Part shown: positions 10,601 to 21,198 of the stretch, in pieces | Numbering within the stretch: position 1 is the stretch's first letter | Layout of the letters: every line of letters starts with the position of its first letter | Assembly: GCA_018296165.2 (NCBI GenBank) | Contig: JACKQL020000060.1 | Coordinates: 1-64,000 of the forward strand | Direction: 5' to 3' | Source of the DNA: Termitomyces sp. T153 | Taxonomy: Eukaryota; Basidiomycota; Agaricomycetes; Agaricales; Lyophyllaceae | DNA: 64,000 bases | The notes under the pieces: model-generated | The model's database searches: none | What the model saw: only the letters and a program-made list of their open reading frames with translations | What the model was told of the DNA's origin: nothing | Made by a program: the position numbers and the translations under genes

Positions 10601-13350
10601 ATGCGGTTTTCAGTGCGACGGCTATGTGTTGCTTGCTGAGCTGAGATGGTGTCTTGCTCATCAATTTCCATTAGATCATCAAGTCCAGAGCATAGCTTGC
10701 GTCGAAAAGCAATTGAGACTTGTCTCCATGCCTGCAATCCAAGCTTTACACCAATGGTCTCCTCTGTATAACTTTGCATAATACGAGAGACCTCAGTGGA
10801 AGTGAAGAGCTTGCCATTGTTCACAAATAAATGATCACGATAGAGTTGACGTATGTCTGGGCTATCATGATGGCATATAAATGCAGCCAACTGAGCAAAG
10901 GGACGAGCAATAGCAAGATTTTGAATAATGAGATCAGAGGTGACTCCATCAAATGCATGAGGAATGAGCTTTTCTGAGCCGGTGAGAGCTGTTCCTTTGT
11001 GATAAGTAACAAGCATGGCCAAGTATTTGCCAAAAGCCACACAATTCCGATGAGTTGATGTGGCAATATTTGTATAAGTCATTGCTGTGAGCTCTGTACC
11101 TCGACCTGGTGCACCACCCAGCATCTGTCCACGCACTAGCAAAAGGCCTTCAAATTGAGCATATTGATATAACCAGGAGCGAAGAATCATTTTATTCCAT
11201 GTTAGAGTTCCATCTTCATGTTCAACAGCAATGAAGCGTTTGCGAAGCAGAGGATCCTTCAGAATGGCAGTGATTAGACTGTCACAATGCTGGTTGAAGG
11301 GATTGCGAGGGTCTGTGATGAAGGAATAGCCAACAGCAGTATTGGTTAAATCATCTGCTAGATCATTGTACTGGGCATGTAAGTTCAGGCCACATAAGAC
11401 ATTTTGTTGCCAAGCCTTGATCAAAACATGTTCAATCTTGACAAAGGTGCATTGGATGTTGCTAAATGTGACTTGACAGCCTTCATAAAGCATTGTTTGA
11501 TAGTGCTTGCGATCAAGCCACCAAACACGAGGCAAAGCCATTGTTGATTCAGCAATAGCAGTTGCACGATGTTGCAGAGATCGCAAGGAGTTGAAGGTGG
11601 AATCATATTTTTCTGTGAACCATGGTGCAAGCAATTCCATCTGGAATTGAAAGGAAGTTGTAGGATCTAGTTTGACTTTGCGATAGATTTCTATCATGAA
11701 GGTGTTTCGCATACAATATTCAAAGCGAGCAATTGGGCCAGTGGTATATTTTGGATGCTTGAATGATCCATCAGGCTGCAGCATCATCAATGCTAGACAG
11801 ACAATGGTGGGATCAGGGAACAGATTATCTTGATTTGGTGTCCAAGTGTGTGTCCATAAAGCAATCAAAATTCGCAGCACCTTCATAGATAGTGCAAATG
11901 CATGTGGATCAGAAATGGCATCTCGAAGATCATTCAAGCGCTTGTCAGCTTCAGAGGAAAGTGGAAAGACAAGGCTTGTGGATGGTCGCAATAGCATGGC
12001 AAGCAATTGAACAACTGGAGTGGTATATTCCTTCATTCTGTGAATATGATCTTGATGGCAATGGAATGGCTGGTTGTTGATACCACTGTATGGCACGATC
12101 TTAGTAAATGACTAGAACAGAAAATAAGATACCTACTCTTTAGCAGGATCTGGAGAATTTAAACGTTGGAGAATAAGCTCTGGAATGAAGCTGAACATGT
12201 CTTCAGACCCAAGAAATAAACTGTGTACAGCTTCCACCAGTCTTGGAAATTCAGTGGTCTTGACTGGAGCCACCAGAGCAAGCAACTCATCAATTGAATG
12301 ATTCTTGATGAGCTCTGACCAACGATTGGATTTGAGCCAAGGACTTAAAAGTCTAGGATCAAGTCTGTGGCCAGTTGGCTTGCCATCTAAAGCTTCCATC
12401 CTGCTTCGCAATTCATGAATAATTATTTGGGCTGGCTGCTTGATTGGTTGCAATGCAGGAGTAATTGGAAAGAATGATCGATGCAAGGTGTGATTCAAGC
12501 GCTGAGCATAAACTTGGGTCCATGTAGTTGGAACTGGCATTGTGTTATGCTCCATATTATGGTGTTTGAGCATGCTAGATTGAGCACCATAAACTTTATT
12601 GCATAAGTTGCATTGCCAGGCTGAATGCACAGATAAACCCAGAATTTCATCCCTGATAGCAGTATCCATAAGAGGAAGTTGGGGTGAGAGCATGAGCAGG
12701 GCTAGATCCTCATCTACTAGCTTTTGGTCAAGTCGTATTCCACAATCACCATGCTGGTTTTTAATGTGCTCTACCATATGGCCAGGTGCCAATGCAATAG
12801 AGCAAGTGAGACAGATTAGGCAAGCAATATTGGTGTTATATGCAATGCCAAATTTTTGAAGATAGTTGGGATGAAGTAGTTGTGATTTGACTTGTCTGTC
12901 ATTTTTAGTTTTCTAATAAAAAGGTATTAGTAACAAAATGAGTAGTCAAATGTTGAGTATACCTGACAGTCACTAGAATCATCATTAAATCCAGTATCAG
13001 TCATTCCTGGTGGTTGATTCTGATGATCTTAATAAATTCAAGAGCATATAATAAGACATAGAGCATACCACATGTCCCAGCCAGTGGCACTGAGAACTGT
13101 GAACATGTTTTTTGAGACTAAGAGTAGAGTTGTATTGGTGGCCATTAGGAAACTTGGAGCATATGCAGAAGAAATTATTTGTTTCAGAATCTCGATGCAA
13201 TGTCACAGTAGTGTTGAGATATGTGACCTCTACAGAGTCAACACAAGTTCGAGTATGAGCATCACGAGCTGATTTTGCTTGAGCATAGGTCTCTGCTTCA
13301 AAAGACTGTTGACAAGTTGTGCAAGAAGCAAAAGCAGTGGTTTGAGCCAT
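7634..13350 (-). CDS. OrsD/RecQ-type helicase (telomere-linked-helicase-like)
   Basis: Start ATG is at 13350, stop near 7634, in about ten exons. N-terminal exons contain Cys/His fingers: CTTC...H...C near 13300, then an OrsD-like zinc region CLICLTC...HMVEHIKNQH (about 12830-12745) and a second C2H2 finger CNLCNKVY...H...H near 12600. A middle domain (12096-9900) contains GRGTE, YHKG and HSRRTENRIYG. Exon 9830-8630 is a RecQ core with Walker A GAGKT, DEGQ in place of DEAH/DECH, LSATIP, and motifs V-VI TNAFGAGNDYPN and QEVGRAGRDG. The C-terminal exons carry CDLCGVDSAKH and CWFCHIP zinc clusters typical of fungal telomere-linked helicases. Frame is kept across introns at 13068, 12130, 10260 and 9890; the join near 8600-8350 is uncertain. 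Hairpin introns lie at 13026, 12098, 10228 and 8356. Likely nuclear. Family members are often subtelomeric or linked to mobile DNA; whether this copy is active is unknown. Confidence 0.85.
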
Positions 13351-13680
13351 AGATTATGTAATGATCACGTGATGTCTGCTTTTGGAAGGTAGCAAAACAG
13401 GAAAGAGTTCCAACAAGTCAGGATCAAAAATTCCAGGAACTGTACATCTTAATCAAGTCAACAAATACAAATCCCGGCAACTAAACAAATGACCGAAGCA
13501 TGCAATCTTTTCAAAGTTACACCTTAGATGATCTACAACTAATTGAATCTCATACCCTCCTTACAGTCACTTTTTAGATATTACAAAGACTAGCAATTTT
13601 CATTGCCATTCAATGCAATACACTTCAGAAAAGCAACAAGTTATATGCTATAATCCAAGATATCAAAGGCACTAAGAATT
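13351..13680. other. Intergenic spacer between RecQ and gene A'
   Basis: About 330 bp, A/T-rich. It separates the helicase start codon from the stop of the upstream A' gene, all on the minus strand. It presumably contains the helicase promoter and the A' 3' untranslated region. No other feature is seen. Confidence 0.5.
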
Positions 13681-16600
13681 CTATGGAGAAGAAGCCATCT
13701 CAATATCCTTGTCCAATGCTGCACCTCCAATAGAGCTTTGAGAAGCAGAGACCACTTTCTTGGTTGAAATTGGCATTGCTGCTCCTTTGCTACTACCACT
13801 GTCACCCCCACTATGATTCAACTCAAAGCTCTTCTGAAGCATATCACAAACACCTTCAGGACCCCTGGGTTTCTTGGCATTGGCTGGTCCATGTTCATGT
13901 TGTTCAGCTGCTCAAAATGAATCTTATAAAAACATCAGAACAGATAATAAGACAAGCATACTAGATGTTGAACGACTCCGCTTGCCCTTGACTGATGAAC
14001 TTTTTTGAAGAGCTGAAGATGTCCCTGAAGCTTCCTCTGAAAATGGTCTTAGAATCTGCCAGGTCACTTTATAAGACTGAGTAGCATACCTCTTGGTTCC
14101 AATCCACCTTGATCAACCACATCATCATTAGAAGTCTTGGTCTTCCCCTTGCCCTTGCTAGAGCGTGCTAAGGTATAATCATAAGCCAGCCAAGATCTTT
14201 TTGTTACTAAAACACTTACATGCAGACCTTATAGCAGCAACAGTTGGTGTACGAACAAAGGACTTCTCTGCATGTTTTAATTTCTCCTGGGCAGCCATAC
14301 GTTTTTCACGAGCACGTTCCAAGCGTAGCACATCACGATCCTCCTCTTTTTCAGTCTGGTTCAAAAGCTCCATGTTCTCTGGTGAATGCCAAGCAATCAT
14401 TTCTTGATTAGTCGGAATCCAAGGAAATTCAGGCAAGGGTAACATCTGCTTGTGAATCATTTCAACATTTTCAGAGGTGAGTGGATTGTTGAAATTATAG
14501 TCATGTTGCAAAAGATGCTTGGCTCCATTTTGCAACTCTTCAAATGATGCCTGTAGACAAAACTATCTTAGAATCTGACCAAGTCAAATTCTAAGACTCA
14601 CCTGATGAAGGTCTTCCAAAATACGTAAAAATGGCCTTTTTAATGTCTTCACTGGCTTGTTGGTCTTTGGATCATTCACAATGCAGTGATAGAGTGGATT
14701 TTTCAAAAAGAGCTCGAGCAATGTTTGATGTGTAGTATTGACACTCTTCACTTGAGATTCCAGTGAGCGCATAGAGAGGAACTGCTCAACATCTTCAATT
14801 AATCCAGCCTTGAGGATGTCAGTTGAGTTTCCTTCAGCTGCATATTGATCAGCAGGGCCAATGCAGTACCAAGCTGGCCAATCCTTCAAGTCATCCACAA
14901 TGCATCTGACTCGGGGATTCTTCAAATATGGAGTATCCCCTCCTTGATAAATGTTGTCAGTGTCATCAAGTTCATCATCACTATCCAAGTCAATGCAACC
15001 ATAGAGGGCATGAGCACCAATCCAAAAGAATCGAACCAAGTGCCGCAATTTGTTGGTTCGATTTTTATTGCTCTTCTCCATCCCTGGGATTTTGGTCCAC
15101 TGATAGCAAGTTCTCTGCAGAATATTCTCCAAGATGGCACCATCTGTAGCTTGTTCATTCTCTTCATCAGATCCAAGAGTTGCATAGCAATCCTCCAACT
15201 CATCACTGTCAACACCATCTATAATACCAGCCAGGATAGGAATCATCTCTTCCATTGCTTCAAGATGAGGATCACCATTGGGAGGACCAGTGAGCAATGG
15301 AACGACCTTGTTGAAAAGGTATGGTGGAGCATTTTTCTCCTTTGGATGGTTGGCAATGTTGTAACGACGAATGTCTTCTAAACCAGAATGACGAAATCGG
15401 AAAAGAGTGCCTAGCCAATTGTTGATGGCTATCTGGACCTTTCTAGTATCAGCTCTGGGATTTTGCTTCTTGTAGGCAGACCACAATACTGAGTAGACTG
15501 TTGCCGATCCACTAGTATATGTGGTTTGACTAAGCATTGCCTGGACCAGAGGTTCATAAAGACCAGCAATCTGTCCAGTCATTGAGCATCTTAGAATATG
15601 ACCAGAGCAGATTATAAGATCTCACCATAATCATAGATTCTTCATGCTCAGTCATGGCATCACAAACAGACATGATGAATTCTGCTGTGACCACAGGATG
15701 AGCTGTATAATACTTCGGATAAAACAATTGACCTCCAAGTTGGGCCATTGTAAGCCAATTCAACTTGTTGGGAATTGCATTGATGATCTTCTGAGCCACT
15801 GGATCATTGGCAAACTTAGCATGAGCAGATTTGATCCAGCTATCCAAGTTGTCCAAAAGGGAGGTCATATAAACATCAAAGACCTCCTTCCCATAGTTGG
15901 CCATGAAATCATCATCGAGCTGGTCACGATTATAGCCAAAAGAGTCCAATTTGGTCCGATAAATGCTAGATGCATTCTTCAAGAGGCAGTAGAATTTGTC
16001 ATCCAATATATCGAATCGGGTTTCTTTCTTAGAAAAGTCAAGACCATCAAATACCCAGAGTTTCCCAAGCAGCTTGCGTCTCATTTGTATGAATTTGTCA
16101 GAACCAAAATCTTCAGAACTTGGAAGTGTGGAAAAGTCAAGGAGAGAATGGGCAGAAAATAGGCATTCAAAAGTGAGGGCCATCCATTGGAAATATACGA
16201 TGGCATAGGCACTGGAAGCACGACGCCAGCGAGTCAATGCAGTGACTGAAAAAGGCATGTCACGATGAAAATAGCTGTTAAAGCATAGGCGCGAATAAGC
16301 ATAGACAAGGTCAACAGAGGACAAAGCTTTGATGATACGCCGATCCTTGCTTTCAGTCTGAATTGTGAGAGATGACAGAATCCTGTTTATGTTGTCTGCA
16401 TCAACCACATCCTGTTGATTGAGTACGTCGAAAAACATTGAGAGTGTGTTTTGAGCAGTTTCCTGGACTTGAAAGATCAACTTGTTGCTGGCCAACTCTG
16501 CCTTGATTAAAGCAGCATCTTCATGTGCATTGATCATGTCTAATAAATTGTATCTTAGTTTTTACTCTGAGCATTTTATAAGATGAAAATATCGCACCCA

Positions 16601-18638
16601 AATCTAGTACCTTTGCTACCCAAGTCACTTCTCGAAGTTCCTTCTTCAAATTCTCCAGCTCCTCCACCAAGGGCTGTCTAGAGCGAGTGTTCTTGCCAGT
16701 GTCATCAATTTTTGCGATCTGTGCAGTGATATCTTTGTACACCTCAAGTTTGGGTGAATACTGGAAAGTGCGCAACAGATCTAGGCGGTGACCACCATTG
16801 CCCAGAACAGGCATCTGCATTTTCTGCTCCTCAGTTGCATCTGCTAGTGTGAGTCCCTTCCAGCCTGGCAAGAATTCAATCATCTGCATATCTCTGGTAT
16901 TGAAGGTAAGAGATTCCATTTTGATAGTCTGCTTGCTGACAAGAACATATATAGCATGTTCCACAGAATGATTGTGAAGGTCTTGTCCATTGTTAAGAGC
17001 TGTCCACATGTCCTTGAGATCTTTATAATGTTGGGGGCGGCTGTTAATGAGAGCTCTTTGAAGCTGTGCAATCAATCCAAAGCCAAGATCACAGAGTGCA
17101 GGCCAGTAACAGTAGCCCATGACAGCTGCCAAGATAATATCATGAAAGGTTTGTCGTTCCTTCACAGAATCCAAAGCAACTGCAGTCAGCTCCTCTGCCT
17201 CATCCAGTTTTCTTTGAGCCTTTTTAAGAGCTTTAGGAATCTAAAAAGCTAGCTGAATAGAACATATAACAGGTTTAACAATTTCTTCCAACCTGTTTAT
17301 CCAGATTTGTGATGCTTCCAATTGTGGTTTTTCTGGGCTAAAAGTATTCCTTAGAATCTGCTCTGAGCAGTTTATAAGATAAGCAGAAAATACCTTGCTA
17401 GCTCCGGAATCACTAGTTTTAGTAGACTGACAATGGATCTTAGAATCTGCTCTGAGCAGTTTATAAGATAAGCAGAAAATACCTTGCTAGCTCCGGAATC
17501 AGTGGCCTTGATGGACTGACAATAGATCTTAGAATCTGCTCTGGACAGTTTCTAAGATAGGTAGAAAATACCTTGCTGGTGCCGGAATCACTGGCTTTGA
17601 TGGACTGACAATGGATCTTAGAATCTGCTCTGAGCAGTTTATAAGATAAGCAGAAAATACCTTGCTGGTGCCAGAATCACTGGCTTTGGTAGACTGACAA
17701 TGGATCTTAGAATCTGCTATGAGCAGTTTATAAGATCAGTAGAAAATACCTTGCTGGTTCCAGAATCAGTGGCCTTGGTAGACTGACAATGGATCTTAGA
17801 ATCTGCTCTGAGCAGTTTATAAGATAAGTAGAAAATACCTTGCTGGTGCCAGAATCACTGGCTTTGATGGACTGACAATGGATCTTAGAATCTGCTCTGA
17901 GCAGTTTATAAGATAAGCAGAAAATACCTTGCTAGCTCCGGAATCAGTGGCCTTGATGGACTGACAATAGATCTTAGAATCTGCTCTGGACAGTTTCTAA
18001 GATAGGTAGAAAATACCTTGCTGGTGCCGGAATCACTGGCTTTAATGGACTGACAATGGATCTTAGAATCTGCTCTGAGCAGTTTATAAGATAAGCAGAA
18101 AATACCTTGCTGGTGCCGGAAACAGTGGCCTTGGTAGTAGACTGACAATGGATCTTAGAATCTGCTCTGAGCAGTTTATAAGATAAGTAGAAAATACCTT
18201 GCTGGTGCCGGAATCACTGGCTTTGGTAGACTGACAATAGATCTTAGAATCTGCTCTGAGCAGTTTGTAAGATAGGTAGAAAATACCTTGCTAGTGCCGG
18301 AATCACTGGCTTTGGTAGACTGACAATGTATCTTAGAATCTACTCTGAGCAGTTTATAAGATAAGCAGAAAATACCTTGCTGATTCCAGAATCACTGGCT
18401 TTAGTAGACTGACAATGGATCTTAGAATCTGCTCTGAGCAGTTTATAAGATAAGCAGAAAATACCTTGCTAGCTCCGGAATCAGTGGCCTTGGTAGACTG
18501 ACAATGGATCTTAGAATCTGCTCTGAGCAGTTTCTAAGATAAGTGGAAAATACCTTGGAGGATGACTAAAAGAAGGAAAATGTGGAAATCAGCAAACAAT
18601 CACTTTAAAAAGTAAATGGACAGTACTTGAGATGCCAT
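13681..18638 (-). CDS. Gene A': paralogue of gene A with an amplified 5' microexon array
   Basis: Start ATG at 18638-18636 reads MASQ, then SSSK, then 13 microexons, then PRKTTIGSITNLDKQ and the long exons shared with gene A. The stop is at 13683-13681 after ...DIEMASSP. Major exons lie near 17240-16610, 16530-15630, 15570-14605 and 14560-14225, with several short C-terminal exons. Similarity to A runs along the whole length (same intron positions, same motifs PVLGNGGHRL, NSYFHRDMPF, TLFRFRHSGLEDIR, AWHSPENM). The C-terminus differs: A' lacks the long acidic block of A and has a Ser/Lys-rich tail. Single hairpin introns lie near 13923, 14048, 14568, 15589 and 16551, in addition to the array at 17349-18545. 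I do not recognise the family and propose no function. Copy A'' begins at 23465. Confidence 0.8.
17345..18560 (-). repeat. Tandem microexon-intron array in A' (14 hairpin introns, 13 microexons)
   Basis: A unit of about 89 bp is repeated from 17349 to 18545, with palindromes starting near 17349, 17437, 17526, 17616, 17704, 17793, 17882, 17971, 18060, 18150, 18241, 18329, 18419 and 18508. On the coding strand each unit reads GTATTTTC, hairpin (CTTATAAACTGCTC / GAGCAGATTCTAAG), a C-rich tail ending TTGTCAG, then an exon starting TC and ending AGCAAG. The exon is 33 nt (one is 36 nt) and encodes S-T/I-K-A/T-S/T-D-S-G-T/A-S-K with no stop in any copy. An alternative acceptor at TTCTAAG would give a 45-nt exon, also in frame. 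The Ser/Thr/Lys repeat would form a flexible, hydrophilic N-terminus. Confidence 0.85.
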
Positions 18639-19400
18639 TGATCTTATCGCTTATGTAATCAAGAACAGATGATTCCTTTTAAGGATGGTAGTGGTTGAAT
18701 GTTAAGAAGACAATTGAAACTCAGCTGAAATTTGATCTAGTGACTTTAGGGCAGGTCAGTAATTTGATCATGTGATCTTCAATGTGAACCAAAGGAAGCA
18801 AACCTTGAGGAATAGCAAAAGAATTAAAATGATTCTATCTTATAATTTGACTTGGGCAAATAATAAGACTGAGCTATTAGAACAGATTAGTGATCAGATA
18901 ATGACTGATGCAAACAATAATAAGAATAAGTTGTAAGATCCATAAAATGTGTATTAATTGTTGGTTTTATGAATTTTAAGCAGACAATTACTAGTAGGAT
19001 TAAGCTTTCACTTTGATAAAAGTGGGACACATTCCAAAATATTACTTGTCTGAAGACTGTGAGTTATTGTCAAGTTGCTTAAATGATTCATGCAATGCTT
19101 AGTACTGCTCATCCAAATATACAGACAAGTAAGAAGGGACCAAAAGCAGCTGAGAGCCATAGAATTTTTGAAAGGGGGCCCAATCAGATTTGAACACAGA
19201 AATCACTAAGTTTGTAGGAAAGATGTCTATCATGCTGTCTTGAAAACTAACCATTTGAAATCTGAAGCTTAAAGCTAGAATCTAATTGCTGGGAACTTTG
19301 ACAATTCTGGATAATTTCATAAGCTCAGCCCCAGCTATGAGCCAAGTTTCTAGTAATACAGGCAATCCACCTTCTAATAGCCTAAAGCAGAGTGGCAAGA
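18639..19400. other. Upstream region of A' (duplicated at 23466-24220)
   Basis: A/T-rich DNA upstream of the A' start codon, probably containing its promoter. An isolated palindrome of the same type as the introns lies near 18835-18870 (ATCTTATAATTTGACTT ... AATAATAAGA). No open frame of interest is seen. Nearly the same sequence recurs 4,827-4,844 bp further on in the duplicated unit. Confidence 0.55.
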
Positions 19401-21135
19401 GCAGTCCAGGTCAATGTTATCTTAGAAAATGTCTAGGTTAGATTCTAAGTCTGGACCAATGCCATCTCAGAAAAGGACCAGATAAGGTCCTAAGCTGTGA
19501 GGATCATTGGGATCAACTATCTTGAAAAAGAACCAAGTCAGGTCCTGAGCTATGAGGATTGCTGGAATTGCTCAGCCAAGATGATCCCTCAAGAGCAGTC
19601 CAGACTAATGCTATCTTAGAAAATGATCTGGTCAGATTCTAAGTCTAGGCCAATACCATCTTGAAAATGACTAGGTAAGATCCGAAGAGTGGGTATCACT
19701 GGGATCGCTCAGCCAAGATGATTCCTCAAAAGCAGTCCAGACCAATGCTATCTTAGAAGATGACCAGGTTAGATTCTAAGACTAGGCTAAAAAAGGACTG
19801 GATAAGGTCTCTAAACTAGGGATCGCTGGGATTGCTTAGTCAAAATGATCCCTGAAGAGCAGTCCAGGCCAATGCTATCTTAGAAAATAACCAGGTCAGA
19901 TTCTAAGTCAAGGATGGCTGGGATTGCTCAGCAACTCCTGGCAATCCCATAGCAATCCCTTAGTGTGAGCCCTCCTGAAGCCCAAAAACGGTAGCAAGAG
20001 CAGGCCGAGCCAATTTTATCTTAGAAAATGACTAGGTAAGATCCTAAGAGTGGGTATCGCTAGGATCGGTCAGCCAAGATGATCCCTCAAAAGCAGTCCC
20101 GACCAATGCTATCTTAGAAAATGACCAGATTAGATTCTAAGACTAGGCTAAAAAAGGACTGGATAACGTCCCTAAACTAGGGATCGCTGGGATCGCTCAG
20201 TCAAAATGATCCCTCAAAAGCAGTCCAGACCAATGCTATCTTAGAAAATGACCAGATTAGATTCTAAGACTAGGCTAAAAAAGAACTGTATAACGTCCCT
20301 AAACTGGGGATCACTGGGATCGCTCAGCCAAGATGATCCCTCAAAAGCAGTCCTGACCAATGCTATCCTAGAAAATAACCAGGTCAGATTCTAAGTCAAG
20401 GATGGCTGGGATCACTCAGCGACTCCTGGCAATCCCACAGCAATTCCTTAAAGTGAGCCCTCCTGGAGCCCAAAAACAGTGGCAAGGGCAGTCCAAGCCA
20501 ATTTTATCTTAGAAAATAACCAAGTAAGATCCTAAGAGTGGGTATCGCTGGGATCGCTCAGCCAAGATGATCCCTCAAAAGCAGTCCCAACCAATGCTAT
20601 CTTAGAAAATGACCAGATTAGATTCTAAGACTAGGCTAAAAAAGGACTGGATAACGTCCCTAAACTGGGGATCACTGGGATCGCTCAGCCAAGATGATCC
20701 CTCAAGAGCAGTCCAGACCAATGCTATCTTAGAAAATAACCAGGTCAGATTCAAAGTCAAGGATGGCTGGGATTGCTCAGCAACTCCTGGCAATCCCACA
20801 GCAATCCCTTATAGTGAGCCCTTCTGGAGCCCAAAAACAGTGGCAAGGGCAGTCCAAGCCAATTTTATCTTAGAAAATAACCAAGTAAGATCCTAAGAGT
20901 GGGTATCGCTGGGATTGCTCAGCCAAGATGATCCCTCAAAAGCAGTCCAGGCCAATGCTATCTTAGAAAATGACCTGGTCAGATTCTAAGTCTAGGATGG
21001 CTGGGATCGCTCAGCAACTCCTGGCAATCCCACAGCAATCCCTCAAAGTGAGCCCTCCTGGAGCCCAAAAATGGTGGCAAGACCAGGCCAAGCCAATTTT
21101 ATCTTAGAAAATGACCAGATGAGATCCTAAGAGTG
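19400..21135. repeat. Mosaic intergenic hairpin array, copy 1
   Basis: A complex tandem repeat of interleaved short modules. One module is a palindrome of about 33 bp, ATCTTAGAA-aa-TGACC ... GGTCA-ga-TTCTAAGA, seen near 19421, 19612, 19750, 19877, 20018, 20112, 20239, 20507, 20600, 20727, 20866, 20959 and 21101. A second module is GGGATTGC...GCAATCCC (an 8-bp inverted repeat with a short loop). A third is AGGGATC...GATCCCT. Higher-order blocks of about 360-500 bp recur. Short frames of 65-95 codons across it only reflect the repetition. The palindrome core equals the one inside the introns of A, RecQ and A'. Confidence 0.88.
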
Positions 21136-21198
21136 GGTATCGCCGGGATCGCGGGAAGGATCGCTACCACGGTGGGTATTCCGGCGATGTATATAACT

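Larger units (their letters stand above)
16355..21198. repeat. Segmental duplication unit 1 (4.84 kb)
   Basis: Starts inside the A' coding region at AGTCTGAATTGTGAGAG and ends at GCGATGTATATAACT. The following unit begins with the same AGTCTGAATTG at 21199. The large exon at 16521-17174 is identical in translation to 21365-22018, so the event is recent or the copies are homogenised. Only the microexon array differs clearly between the units. Confidence 0.93.

Noticed and set aside
17345..18560. CRISPR array (regular 89-bp period)
   Set aside because: Both parts of the unit are repeated with variants, there are no unique spacers, and the host is a fungus. The period corresponds to intron plus microexon.
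17345..18560. Acceptor at TTCTAAG giving 45-nt exons (IHCQ + 11 residues)
   Set aside because: Also in frame, but the acceptor 12 nt further (TTGTCAG) is a better YAG, leaves TTCTAAG as branch-like region, and agrees with the SSSK exon of both paralogues and with the layout of the single hairpin introns. Kept as the alternative.
20602..20896. Recurring 65-95-codon frames in the mosaic arrays (also 25429 and 27522)
   Set aside because: Produced by the repeat modules on both strands at once; no domain and no start or splice logic.
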